Assembly: GCA_009746045.1 (NCBI GenBank)
Contig: RPFO01000130.1
Location: 2,904,868-2,968,867, forward strand
Direction of reading: 5' to 3'
DNA length: 64,000 nt
Source: Mesostigma viride
Lineage: Eukaryota > Streptophyta > Mesostigmatophyceae > Mesostigmatales > Mesostigmataceae
The notes beneath the pieces were generated by a model. It saw only the letters and a program-made list of their open reading frames with translations, made no database searches and had not been told where the DNA came from. Positions 21,142 through 31,530 of this stretch are shown here, piece after piece. Positions within the stretch are counted from its first letter, which is position 1. Each line of letters opens with the position of its first letter. The translations under genes were made by a program, and so were the position numbers.

Positions 21142-21962
21142 AACGGCACGTGCGATGGCGGCACTTGGGACACTTGGCCGTCTTGGCTCGCGCCGGTGCT
21201 GGGGCCACTGGTTTGGCGCTGGGCAGGATTGTCCCACCCCCCCGCGCCCCTTGCTGGGCCGCTGGGTGTGAGCTGTGCAAGGGATACCCCTCTGCAGGCT
21301 CCTCGTCCCCCGCCACGGACGCGGGGGCCGTCACCCATCCCCCCTGGCCGCCGCGGGGCTCTTCCCCAGTGCCTGGGCCTCCAGCCCCCGGCCACCCGGC
21401 TCCCCAGTACCCCGGGGGGGGAGCAGGCACCCAGTAACCGCCCCCTGGCACTGCTCCTTCCCCTGCCCCACTGGTGTACCCCCATGGAGGGGCTACCCCC
21501 GTGGCGTGCAGGCCACCAGCCCACAGTGGGGCTATCCCGGGGTGGGTTTGAGGGGTGTGCCCACCCGGCACTCGCAGTGCAGGGCCCAATGGGGGGTGCC
21601 CTCCTCCCTGCAAGCCGGCAGGGCCCCCCCCACCCCCCCCGCACCCATCACCCCCTGTCCACCCATGACGGCGCCCATGCGGGCCATCATGGAGGGGTCC
21701 ATGGCCAACAGGTGGGCCCCCGCAGCCCCTCCCTTGCCACCGCTGCGCCCCCCCCCACAGTTGGGGCCGTGCCCCCTACCCCCTTTCCCCTGGCCCCTCC
21801 AGCCACCAGGGGGGTGCCTCCCACCACCTTCCCTCGCCCAGCAAATGGCGTGGCACCTCTGCCAACAGTCTCCCCACCCCCTGGGAGACCTGTGCCAGTC
21901 TCCTGATCCGATCCTAGGGCTTCTATGCTCATGTTGCCCATGGTAGCCACAATTTTTGACAA
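20450..21962 (-). CDS. DIRS-like gag (ORF1) of element E, C-terminal two-thirds
   Basis: Continuation of the E gag gene after the D insertion. It starts IVATMGNMSIEALGS, runs through a Gly/Pro-rich linker and the cluster CPKCRHRTCRC with its poly-Ser tract (21105-21140), then PGTATSIPWEVEDYRYKL and LDVAVKELGVTAVTELACMEY, to the stop at 20450 after SSSASNKQK. Poly-C/poly-G tracts near 21630 and 21755 break the frame in this copy, so the intact length cannot be stated. Pol follows in another frame and overlaps the gag end, so pol expression would need frameshifting or re-initiation. Confidence 0.65.
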
Positions 21963-22223
21963 TCCTCGCAGGTACCCGCAGGTCAACGCAGGTACCCGCA
22001 GAGCCCTAGTGTATCCACTAGAGTGCGCCCCGCCGGCTCTGTCCAAGGCAGGATACGGTCAAAGTTGAGCCAAACCGGAAATCAGGATGATGGCGCGACG
22101 CCCAAAACCAGCAGGGCCCCAGCGTGTCCACTGGAGTGCGCCCTGCCGACTCCTCCAACGGAGCTGCATCGTTTTATACTGCGCCCCCCGGCCTAGACCG
22201 GGGCAGGTGCATCCACACACTTG

Positions 22224-25200
22224 CTACTGCCAGTGTGAACTCCACTGAGCGGGGGGGAACTCCTCAGCCAGCAACCACACCCACCGCGGCACTTGCACCG
22301 CTAGAGCACGGTGCAGGCCCACGTAGTGGTCCACCGACTTGAACTGGCGCCAACGCCCGCGCTTCTGGATGTCTGGGAGTGAAACGCCCTGCAGGTAGTC
22401 GTACGTTGCCCCACCATGTCGCATGGAGTAGGGCGGAAACATCCCCCGCAGGCCCAGAACATCCCACGCCGCGTGCCACCGACGAGAGAACTGGCTGTAG
22501 TTGAGGCTCCCAAACAAGGGCTCCTCGGGCTCCCGCCCAGCGCACAGGCGCTCGAGCACGTACAGCGAGAGGGGGTCCTGCACCACCACCGCCTGTGCAC
22601 CCCCCTTGGCTGTCTTGGGATCCCGCAGAAGAAGCGCGCCCAGTCCCCGCTGCCCCAGGCGACCGTCGCCGCGCAGTGCCACGTCCCCCACTCGGAGCTT
22701 GAAGGCCTCCCCGATGCGCAGGTATTGCTGGAAAGTGATGACGCACACGGCTGCTGCCATGGGCGCCCCCTGCCAGCGGAGGATCTGCACCACCAGGTAG
22801 AGCAGCTCCCACGGCACCGGATTGGGGCTATGCGTTTGCACGCGTCGCTGCCACCCGTAGAGGAGCCGGCGGGCCTCGCGCCACCCCTGCACTTGGCTGG
22901 GGTAGTACAGTTGCAGCCCACACAGCGCCCTCATGCACATGGAACGCCCTGCTCCCCCTCCATCCTCGTAGACAGACACGAGCCACTCGCAGAACACGCT
23001 CTCCGCTTCCTCCGGCGGTACAGCACCATAGGGCTCAGCCCACAGAAGGTACGCGATCACTGCGCGATGGTAGCTGCGCAGGGTCGCGGGCAGCACGGTG
23101 CTCTCCAGCAGTTCCTGCCGCCCTCCCGGCCCCGGGTTACTCTCCACATCGCCATCGGCGGTAAGGTCCCGCACCCACCGGCCCCGGCTGGGCGCGTCAG
23201 CGGGGTTTCGCTCCGAGCGGATGTACACCCAGTGGTACCTGGTGTTGCTGGCACAGCCCAGGGCGGCAGCGCGGCGGCACCACGTGTTGAGGCGGTAAGA
23301 TGATGACCGCCCCTTCACCACTGCGCCCACAACGGCGGTGTTATCCACCAGCCGTACGTGCCGTCGCCCCCACCGCGCCCGCGTGCGCAGCCCCCACTCC
23401 AGGCTCTGCACGGCTGCGCGCGCCTCTTTCTCATTGATGTGCGCCCCCGCGTCCCTCCACCGGTGTTTCACCGCCACACGCCAGCGGGCGGTCGCCACCG
23501 CCCGATGTTCCCTCTCCCCCGTTCGCTCCACACCGACCTCTTCCGACCCGACACACAGAGTCTTCCACCCCTTCATCTCGCGGCAGTTGGACAAAGCCTT
23601 CACGTCTGCCTCTGCCAGACGGGCGTACACCACACCGGAGCCCCGGCTCGACGCGTCACTGGCCACGACGGTGGTGTCCAGCGGCTGGTTGCGCTGCGCA
23701 TGCACCAGGGGAGCCAGGCAGACAGCCGCCCAGAGCTCCCGGCGCACACTTGCCCAGAGTTGGAAGCGTCCTCCCTTGCGGAGGGCCAGCACTTGGTGGA
23801 GCATCCTGTAGGCGTGGAACCAGGTGCTTAGCAGACTCCTGCGCAGCAGCTGGATCCATACCCAGCGTCCCAGTAGGGAGGCCAGCTCATGGTAGCTTGC
23901 TCGTCCCCGGGCCAGCACCGCCTCGGTGTCGTGGACCAGGAGGGCCAGTCGCTTCGCCGACGGCCACAAGCTCCCATCTTGGTGAAACTCGATGCCCAGG
24001 ATCTCAACAGCTTGACCTTCCCGCGCCCGCTCGACCTTTTTCTCATTCACCACCAGGCCAGCTGGCGCGTAGCACTCGGTGCATGCGCGGTCCAGCAGCG
24101 CGTTCGCCTCCGCTGCGCTGCGCGCGTGTGTGGTGCCCAGGTCGTCGATCATGACCAACTGCGCCGGCCGAGGAGGGTCCTCGGGCAGCAGCTGCCAGTC
24201 AAGTTCGGCGGCCCCCACCAACTCCATCCACTCCCGTCCTCCCTCACGCACTGTGCGCACCCCGAGCTGATGCATCGGGACGCTCACACTCAGCCCGGGG
24301 TTCAGCTTCCCCGGCCCGAACAGGGTCTGCATGTGCGCCACCTGCGCCAGCAGGACCGAGTGAGACCACCCCATCACCAGAACACGGAACCTGGGATAGA
24401 GCCGGCGGCGCTCCCCGGGCTGGCCGACCTCGTCCGACCAGACTGGGGGCAGCGCGAACCACTCCCGCCACTCCGTTGGCACGCAGAAGCGGTAGTAGTA
24501 CGTCTCCAGGTCCGTTTTGCTCGAGTAGCTGGGCGCGCCCCCTGCCATCTCGGCCACCGCCCCCACATCTGGCAGGTAACAGCCGCCAGGGGTGAGGAAC
24601 TTGTCGTTGCTCTGCACCATGTTGCAGATGAGTCGCTGGCGCTGGGCTGACGGGTCCACCACCCCTGGATCGCGCTTGGGCACGCCGAACAGGCCGTTGG
24701 TGACCGGGGGCTCCTCCTCGCTGTACTCTGTCATCCCGGTCTCCGCCAGCCGCACGCTCAGGCGCGCGTACTCTGTGTCGCTCGCACAGCCATGCGTCAC
24801 TCGCCGTCGATGCCCTGGCTGCACTACCTCCTCCTCCCTCAAAATATTTTTTATGTTGCCATATACCTCCCTCCACTGGGGGGGGAGGCAGTCCATCAGC
24901 GGCACGCTGCCCGCCACTCCGCCCGCGGGCAGCGCAAGTCTCTCTGGGACAATCATTTCATATTGCCCGTCGGGCCCATAGGGCCCAGACTCAACGTCAT
25001 GCACCAGGTCCTCTGCCGCTACGGCTCTCAGCCGGCGCTCATGGACCTGGGCGGCAATCTCCAGCCCTTGTAGGGCCGCCTGCTGGGCAGCGGTGCAGGG
25101 AGCCGTTGCCGTCGCCCCGCTAGTGCCGCGCCCTGGGGGCCCGCCGGCAGGCGTGGCCATTGCTGGCCCCGCCCCACACCCGGCCGCCCCCACAGGCGGT

Positions 25201-25355
25201 TCCCGTGTCCCCCCCACATCCAGTTCAGGCCTTCCACGAGCCGGACCATGAGCAGCAAGCGCGCCCGCCGCCGCATGGCTCGCTGCAGCCTGCGTCGTGA
25301 GCGCAGGCGGGACCGGTCGAGGGGCTGGACGGCCGGAACTGGGATCCCTATGCAT
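22224..25355 (-). CDS. DIRS-like pol polyprotein of element D (RT, RNase H, 2A, YR)
   Basis: This 1043-codon frame is the most intact pol in the window. The reverse transcriptase occupies about residues 215-470, with FGVPKRD, VLVMGWSHSV and active-site MIDDLG (about 402-406). RNase H is at about 560-730, with SDASSRG, NEKEARA, LVDNT and NPADAPSR. The 2A motif GDVESNPGP is at about 735-743, so ribosome skipping would release RT-RNase H from the recombinase. The tyrosine recombinase fills the rest: Arg in YLRIGEAFKLRVGD, the box YSMRHGGATYDY (Arg about 979, with Tyr where the classical His-x-x-Arg has His), KRGRW, and the likely nucleophile Tyr in SVDHYVGLH (about 1011). The first codons (MHRDP) come from the B dimer inserted at 25345; the native start lay upstream, overlapping gag. 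The recombinase would integrate DNA copies without target duplication, as the junctions here show. Confidence 0.9.
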   Translation of the reverse strand: MHRDPSSGRPAPRPVPPALTTQAAASHAAAGALAAHGPARGRPELDVGGTREPPVGAAGCGAGPAMATPAGGPPGRGTSGATATAPCTAAQQAALQGLEIAAQVHERRLRAVAAEDLVHDVESGPYGPDGQYEMIVPERLALPAGGVAGSVPLMDCLPPQWREVYGNIKNILREEEVVQPGHRRRVTHGCASDTEYARLSVRLAETGMTEYSEEEPPVTNGLFGVPKRDPGVVDPSAQRQRLICNMVQSNDKFLTPGGCYLPDVGAVAEMAGGAPSYSSKTDLETYYYRFCVPTEWREWFALPPVWSDEVGQPGERRRLYPRFRVLVMGWSHSVLLAQVAHMQTLFGPGKLNPGLSVSVPMHQLGVRTVREGGREWMELVGAAELDWQLLPEDPPRPAQLVMIDDLGTTHARSAAEANALLDRACTECYAPAGLVVNEKKVERAREGQAVEILGIEFHQDGSLWPSAKRLALLVHDTEAVLARGRASYHELASLLGRWVWIQLLRRSLLSTWFHAYRMLHQVLALRKGGRFQLWASVRRELWAAVCLAPLVHAQRNQPLDTTVVASDASSRGSGVVYARLAEADVKALSNCREMKGWKTLCVGSEEVGVERTGEREHRAVATARWRVAVKHRWRDAGAHINEKEARAAVQSLEWGLRTRARWGRRHVRLVDNTAVVGAVVKGRSSSYRLNTWCRRAAALGCASNTRYHWVYIRSERNPADAPSRGRWVRDLTADGDVESNPGPGGRQELLESTVLPATLRSYHRAVIAYLLWAEPYGAVPPEEAESVFCEWLVSVYEDGGGAGRSMCMRALCGLQLYYPSQVQGWREARRLLYGWQRRVQTHSPNPVPWELLYLVVQILRWQGAPMAAAVCVITFQQYLRIGEAFKLRVGDVALRGDGRLGQRGLGALLLRDPKTAKGGAQAVVVQDPLSLYVLERLCAGREPEEPLFGSLNYSQFSRRWHAAWDVLGLRGMFPPYSMRHGGATYDYLQGVSLPDIQKRGRWRQFKSVDHYVGLHRALAVQVPRWVWLLAEEFPPAQWSSHWQ
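23127..23153 (-). other. 2A ribosome-skipping motif (element D)
   Basis: GDVESNPGP, preceded by RDLTAD and followed by GGRQELLE. It sits between the last RNase H block (NPADAPSRG) and the first recombinase helix (LPATLRSYHRAV). Confidence 0.85.
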
Positions 25356-26238
25356 GTCTCAACTCGTTCACTCCATCACTGAGGGCTCCAGACATTATTT
25401 TTTACAAAATACGTTTACGCACAAGAGACTCTTGGACCAAAGTCGCATAATTGGTGAATAATGCATCTGCAGGCCCCCCCAGCCAGCTGATGCTGCCATC
25501 TCACTCCCCTCAGGGTGGGTGGGGTGGGCTAATAAAAACGAATACCAGCACAGGCACACCTCGGCTGGTTATATGCCAGCACTTTTTCTCAGACTTGGGC
25601 CGGCGGCGGCCCAGGTCCTTCTAATTCGGGTCGAAACACAATTCCGTGACCCATACAATATTCGTACACCATGCGAAGTGGCAGCGTACTTGCCCACTGT
25701 GGCGGATGCAAGTCCGGTACACCTGGTTTTGGCGCCAAAAGCACCCTTGGCCAGTTGTACTACAAGGAACCCATCCCTACTAATTCTTTTGACTTTGTAC
25801 TACGTTTAGTCTTGGTCTACTACACCCCAGTAGGTCCGTTCACCTCCTGAGCGTCCAGTGCTACGCCGAAGCACGTCAGCACTGGTTTGAACTAGAATGA
25901 ACTAGTTTGAAGTAGATTGAAGTAGACTGTACTACCCTGTAGGCCAAGTGAAGTACTTGGAACTACATCCAAGTACTTAGAACTAGTTTACAAGTTACTT
26001 GTACGGACTTACACCCTATTAGAGGGCAGATCTCGTACCACCACACTGGCGCCCCTTATTAAATTCCAGGGCCCTTATAAATTGTGACTACTGCCCCTTA
26101 TAAAAGACCAGGGCCTATTATAAAATATTAAATGCTCTATTTATTTTTTATATGTGCTGTCACCCAGCGGCGTCCCTCGCCTCCTTCGCTCCCTCCGCCC
26201 CGACAAATCAGGGAATCCAGATCGAGGGAGATCAACCA
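25345..26238 (-). mobile_element. Family B short copy (dimer 1)
   Basis: 894-bp copy, minus orientation: head (GATCAACCA on plus) at 26238, tail (TCCCTATGCATG on plus) at 25345. The interior has the CTTATAAA-type AT-rich block, the GTAGTAC region and a segment containing GGCGCCAAAAGCACC. It is non-coding. It joins the long B copy terminus to terminus at 26238/26239. Confidence 0.85.
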
Positions 26239-28648
26239 TCCCTATGCATGTCTCAACTCGTTCACTCCATCACTGAGGGCTCCAGACATTATTTTTTACA
26301 AAATACGTTTACGCACAAGAGACTCTTGGACCAAAGTCGCATAATTGGTGAATAAAGCATCTGCAGGCCCCCCCAGCCAGCTGATGCTGCCATCTCACTT
26401 CCCGCTTCCCCCAGCCTGGCCATTCTGGCCGTGGAGGACCCGTCACCAATAGTGAAGGCCTAGCATGCCTGCTAGAGTGCCCCTCACTTACTGGTCGCGG
26501 GGAAGCCTGTCACCAACAGTGGGGCCCCAGCTTGTCTGCTGGAGTGCGCCCCACTAGCGAAGTCTCAAACAATGCCTTGATCCCCCTTGGATAGGAGAGA
26601 ACAGCGTCCAACCAAAGGTACGGTCAATCAATCCCCCACACCTTTCCCCCCTCCTCGTCCAGCGAAAATAGCTGGCACGTCTGCCAACTTCCACCCTACA
26701 CCATCCTCCTCGCGCTCCTCATGCCATAACTGTCACGATCCAGTGCTATGGCCCAGCGACTCGCCAAAAGTCACATGCCACAAGCTGCCGCTACGGTCAC
26801 AGCCCTCTGTTTGCAGGGCGTAACCCGGGGTGCAAGCATCCCCAGGTACTCGCCCTAGAGGGCTGCCGGCGGCATACATAGCAAGGTGTAATCTCCATTC
26901 CATTCTCAGGACAGCTAGCCGGTCACTTAGGCTATCTTGAGCAAGCGCCCCTGCTCTTAGCCCTCACAACCGTCAAAACCAGCCGGTCTCACCAGGCTCC
27001 CCCCATTGCCTGCCCACCTCTTGGATGCCATTACAGATGTCATCCCAAAGCTCTCAGGGTACTAGCCTGGCAGCGCCCAAAAGTCTTTTTACGTAGGCCG
27101 CTCATTTTGCCTCCCCCCAGTTCCAAAACACCACAGTCCTTAGCTCCCCAAAGCCGTCAAGAAAGGCACCTCCCCCAACCGGCCACCACTGGCCCAAGGC
27201 CGCCGAGCCGCCCTACCACCACGTAAGCCCTCGAGAAATAAAATCCAGGGAGCCACACCCAGCGCTCCTCCAGCCACCGGTTTTCCCCATAAAATTCGGC
27301 TCCACATATTCTTTTTCACGTTACCATCACGTAATGGACCAGCCGACCCGCTCCTTCAAAGCCATCGGGCTGTGACGCGGTATGCCCTGCCCGCAAAGCC
27401 CCGAGAGCCAAAGATAGCTAATGATGCCGCATTCAGATCTTGGGCAGCCGGCTTTGCAGCCTACTATATTTTTTACACTGCTCGTCGTTGAGGGTCATCG
27501 TGCAAGGCAGTATCAAACGTAAAACAGCTCGAACAAGCACGCCCAGGGCCGAAATAGAATTTTCGTTCCCTTACCGCACTTTCCGGCCTTGCGACTCAAT
27601 TTCGGGTCAAAATTTCTATGCCCACCCCTCAAACGACGGGACAGCAGCCGGCCACCTTTGCTCGTCGTTTAGGACCATCGAAACAGGTCCAAGCAACCTT
27701 TATTCGCCTCGTCCCAGGTCAGTTAAGGCCGAAAAAGTTGCCGGCACCCTACCGCAGATTTCGGCACTAAATCCGCAATTTCTGCCCCGATTTTCAACGA
27801 CTGGCCCTCAAACGACCGCTTGGACGCCGACCACCGTCGCGCGTCTCTAAATAAAATTCATTCCCAGCCCCCCCGGACTCGGGGAGGCCTTTTGCATTCG
27901 TTTAAATCATTGCCAGCCACCATGGCTGGCCGTCACCACTAATAAAAACGAATACCAGCACAGGCACACCTCGGCTGGTTATATGCCAGCACTTTTTCTC
28001 AGACTTGGGCCGGCGGCGGCCCAGGTCCTTCTAATTCGGGTCGAAACACAATTCCGTGACCCATACAATATTCGTACACCATGCGAAGTGGCAGCGTACT
28101 TGCCCACTGTGGCGGATGCAAGTCCGGTACACCTGGTTTTGGCGCCAAAAGCACCCTTGGCCAGTTGTACTACAAGGAACCCATCCCTACTAATTCTTTT
28201 GACTTTGTACTACGTTTAGTCTTGGTCTACTACACCCCAGTAGGTCCGTTCACCTCCTGAGCGTCCAGTGCTACGCCGAAGCACGTCAGCACTGGTTTGA
28301 ACTAGAATGAACTAGTTTGAAGTAGATTGAAGTAGACTGTACTACCCTGTAGGCCAAGTGAAGTACTTGGAACAACATCCAAGTACTTAGAACTAGTTTA
28401 CAAGTTACTCGTACGGACTTACACCCTATTAGAGGGCAGATCTCGTACCACCACACTGGCGCCCCTTATTAAATTCCAGGGCCCTTATAAATTGTGACTA
28501 CTGCCCCTTATAAAAGACCAGGGCCTATTATAAAATATTAAATGCTCTATTTATTTTTTATATGTGCTGTCTCCCAGCGGCGTCCCTCGCCTCCTTCGCT
28601 CCCTCCGCCCCGACAAATCAGGGAATCCAGATCGAGGGAGATCAACCA
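26239..28648 (-). mobile_element. Family B long copy (dimer 1)
   Basis: 2410-bp copy with the same ends as the short copy and about 1.5 kb of extra interior (26399-27940) in place of a short linker. The extra part has no long ORF. It holds two hairpins of the DIRS-tail type (CTAGC...GCTAG near 26463 and CCAGC...GCTGG near 26527, each next to AGTGCGCC or AGTGCCC) and two degenerate blocks with CAAACGAC repeats (27610-27830). The right flank GGGGGAACACG and the left flank of the dimer GGAACTGGGA rejoin perfectly, so the two copies moved in together. Confidence 0.85.
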
Positions 28649-29325
28649 GGGGGAACACGCCGCGCCCCCTCACTTCTGCTTGTTGCTGGCGGAGGAGGAG
28701 GCCACCGCCCCCCCATCCACCTTGGCCAGCACCGCCGCGCTGACCCGCGCGTCGTGCTCCTTCTTGGCGGCCTTGAGAGCCCGTCGCGCCGCCCTCGTCC
28801 GCTGGCTGCCGCTCTCCACCACCGGCAGCACGAAGGCGGCCTGGGCGACCCACGCGCCCTGGCCCCGCTCGCTCTCCACCACCATGAGTGACTCCACGAT
28901 GCGTGCAAAGTACTCCATGCACGCGAGCTCGGTCACCGCCGTGACTCCCAGCTCCTTCACCGCCACGTCCAGGGCGTGGCACAGGTTGACCGCGATGTCC
29001 ATGCGCTCGCGACTCAGCCACCCGCTGGTCTGGCCTGGCCCACGGATGAACATGGGCTTCAGGCCCTCCAGCCGGGCCCGCAGACTGCCCCCGTACCGGT
29101 CCTTGGCCGTTTGCAGGTACTCGGGCAGCACCCGCAGCTTGTACCGGTAGTCCTCCACCTCCCAAGGGATGCTGGTGGCAGTCCCCGGCAGGGCGACCCC
29201 CTTGGTCATGGGCACAGCCAACACCTGGCCGCTCGCTGGGTCGGCGCGACCCGGTAGGCGGTCCCTGCGGCGCCGGCTGCTGCTGCGCCGGCCCGAGTCG
29301 CTGCTGCTGTCGCTGCTGCTGCTGC

Positions 29326-29367
<42 letters not shown>

Positions 29368-30636
29368 AACGGCACGTGCGATGGCGGCACTTGGGACACT
29401 TGGCCGTCTTGGCTCGCGCCGGTGCTGGGGCCACTGGTTTGGCGCTGGGCAGGATTGTCCCACCCCCCCGCGCCCCTTGCTGGGCCGCTGGGTGTGAGCT
29501 GTGCAAGGGATACCCCTCTGCAGGCTCCTCGTCCCCCGCCACGGACGCGGGGGCCGTCACCCATCCCCCCTGGCCGCCGCGGGGCTCTTCCCCAGTGCCT
29601 GGGCCTCCAGCCCCCGGCCACCCGGCTCCCCAGTACCCCGGGGGGGGAGCAGGCACCCAGTAACCGCCCCCTGGCACTGCTCCTTCCCCTGCCCCACTGG
29701 TGTACCCCCATGGAGGGGCTACCCCCGTGGCGTGCAGGCCACCAGCCCACAGTGGGGCTATCCCGGGGTGGGTTTGAGGGGTGTGCCCACCCGGCACTCG
29801 CAGTGCAGGGCCCAATGGGGGGTGCCCTCCTCCCTGCAAGCCGGCAGGGCCCCCCCCACCCCCCCCGCACCCATCACCCCCTGTCCACCCATGACGGCGC
29901 CCATGCGGGCCATCATGGCGGGGTCCATGGCCAACAGGTGGGCCCCCGCAGCCCCTCCCTTGCCACCGCTGCGCCCCCCCCCCACAGTTGGGGTCGTGCC
30001 CCCTACCCCCTTTCCCCTGGCCCCTCCAGCCACCAGGGGGGTGCCTCCCACCACCTTCCCTCGCCCAGCAAATGGCGTGGCACCTCTGCCAACAGTCTCC
30101 CCCCCCCTGGGAGACCTGTGCCAGTCTCCTGAGCCGATCCTAGGGCTTCTACGCTCATGTTGCCCATGGTTGCCGCAATTTTTGCCAAATCATTGGAAAA
30201 ATTCGCAGCTTGAGGCGCCCCATCATTCTGCTCATCTCCAGAGGCCCCAGACATGCCCCCCAACATATCTTCGGCCTCCTCAGAGCCTACGAAGCCCTCC
30301 TCGGCCCCCATTTCGGCCAGGAACCCCTCTGGCAGTTTGTGCTCCAAGGAAAACGCGATATTCTTTCCCAGTTGTGCTGGCTCGCTGCTAGCTTCTATTT
30401 CATATCCCACACTCACCAAATACCGTCCTAATGAGTCTAAGGGACTTTTTGAAGAAGCTGCAAGTCTTGCCTTGTAGGCAGGACCGAGGGAACCCACTAT
30501 CAAAGTGGCCAACGAAGTGCTATCCTTATTTGCTGCAAAATAAAGATTTCGTGCAGTTTGCGCGAAACCTCTCGGAATGGGCTCATTCGACCCCATTTTT
30601 TGCTGCGAAATCACTTAATATGACGTGGAAATTATC
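28649..30636 (-). CDS. DIRS-like gag (ORF1) of element D
   Basis: Gag of D. It starts near MGSNEPIPRGFAQTARNLYF (start codon about 30596) and continues KARLAASSKSPLDSLGRYLV and MLGGMSGASGDEQN. It then meets a poly-C tract at about 30100-30109 that is one base shorter than in other copies and shifts the frame after GLPGGG. The Cys cluster CPKCRHRTCRC with poly-Ser (29330-29370; the CTG run is longer than in the other copies) and the C-terminal part to the stop at 28670 stay open in the correct frame. The B dimer sits just after the gag stop, separating gag from pol. Confidence 0.65.
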
Positions 30637-31530
30637 TCCCTATGCATGTCTCAACTCGTTCACTCCATCACTGAGGGCTCTAGACATTATTTTTTACAAA
30701 ATACGTTTACGCACAAGAGACTCTTGGACCAAAGTCGCATAATTGGTGAATAAAGCATCTGCAGGCCCCCCCAGCCAGCTGATGCTGCCATCTCACTTCC
30801 CTCAGGGTGGGTTGGGTGGGCTAGTAAAAACGAATACCAGCACAGGCACACCTCGGCTGGTTATATGCCAGCACTTTTTCTCAAACTTGGGCCGGCGGCG
30901 GCCCAGGTCCTTCTAATTCGGGTCGAAACACAATTCCGTGACCCATACAATATTCGTACACCATGCGAAGTGGCAGCGTACTTGCCCACTGTGGCGGATG
31001 CAAGTCCGGTACACCTGGTTTTGGCGCCAAAAGCACCCTTGGCCAGTTGTACTACAAGGAACCCATCCCTACTAATTCTTTTGACATTGTGCTACGTTTA
31101 GTCTTGGTCTACTACACCCCAGTAGGTTCGTTCACCTCCTGAGCGTCCAGTGCTACGCCGAAGCACGTCAGCACTGGTTTGAACTAGAATGAACTAGTTT
31201 GAAGTAGATTGAAGTAGACTGTACTACCCTGTAGGCCAAGTGAAGTACTTGGAACTACATCCAAGTACTTTGAACTAGTTTACAAGTTACTCGTACGGAC
31301 TTACACCCTATTAGAGGGCAGATCTCGTACCACCACACTGGCGCCCCTTATTAAATTCCAGGGCCCTTATAAATTGTGACTACTGCCCCTTATAAAAGAC
31401 CAGGGCCTATTATAAAATATTAAATGCTCTATTTATTTTTTATATGTGCTGTCACCCAGCGGCCTCCCTCGCCTCCTTCGCTCCCTCCGCCCCGACAAAT
31501 CAGGGAATCCAGATCGAGGGAGATCAACCA
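30637..31530 (-). mobile_element. Family B short copy (dimer 2)
   Basis: 894 bp, near-identical to 25345-26238, joined terminus to terminus to the long copy at 31531. It inserted in the D leader after plus-strand GGAAATTATC. Confidence 0.85.
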
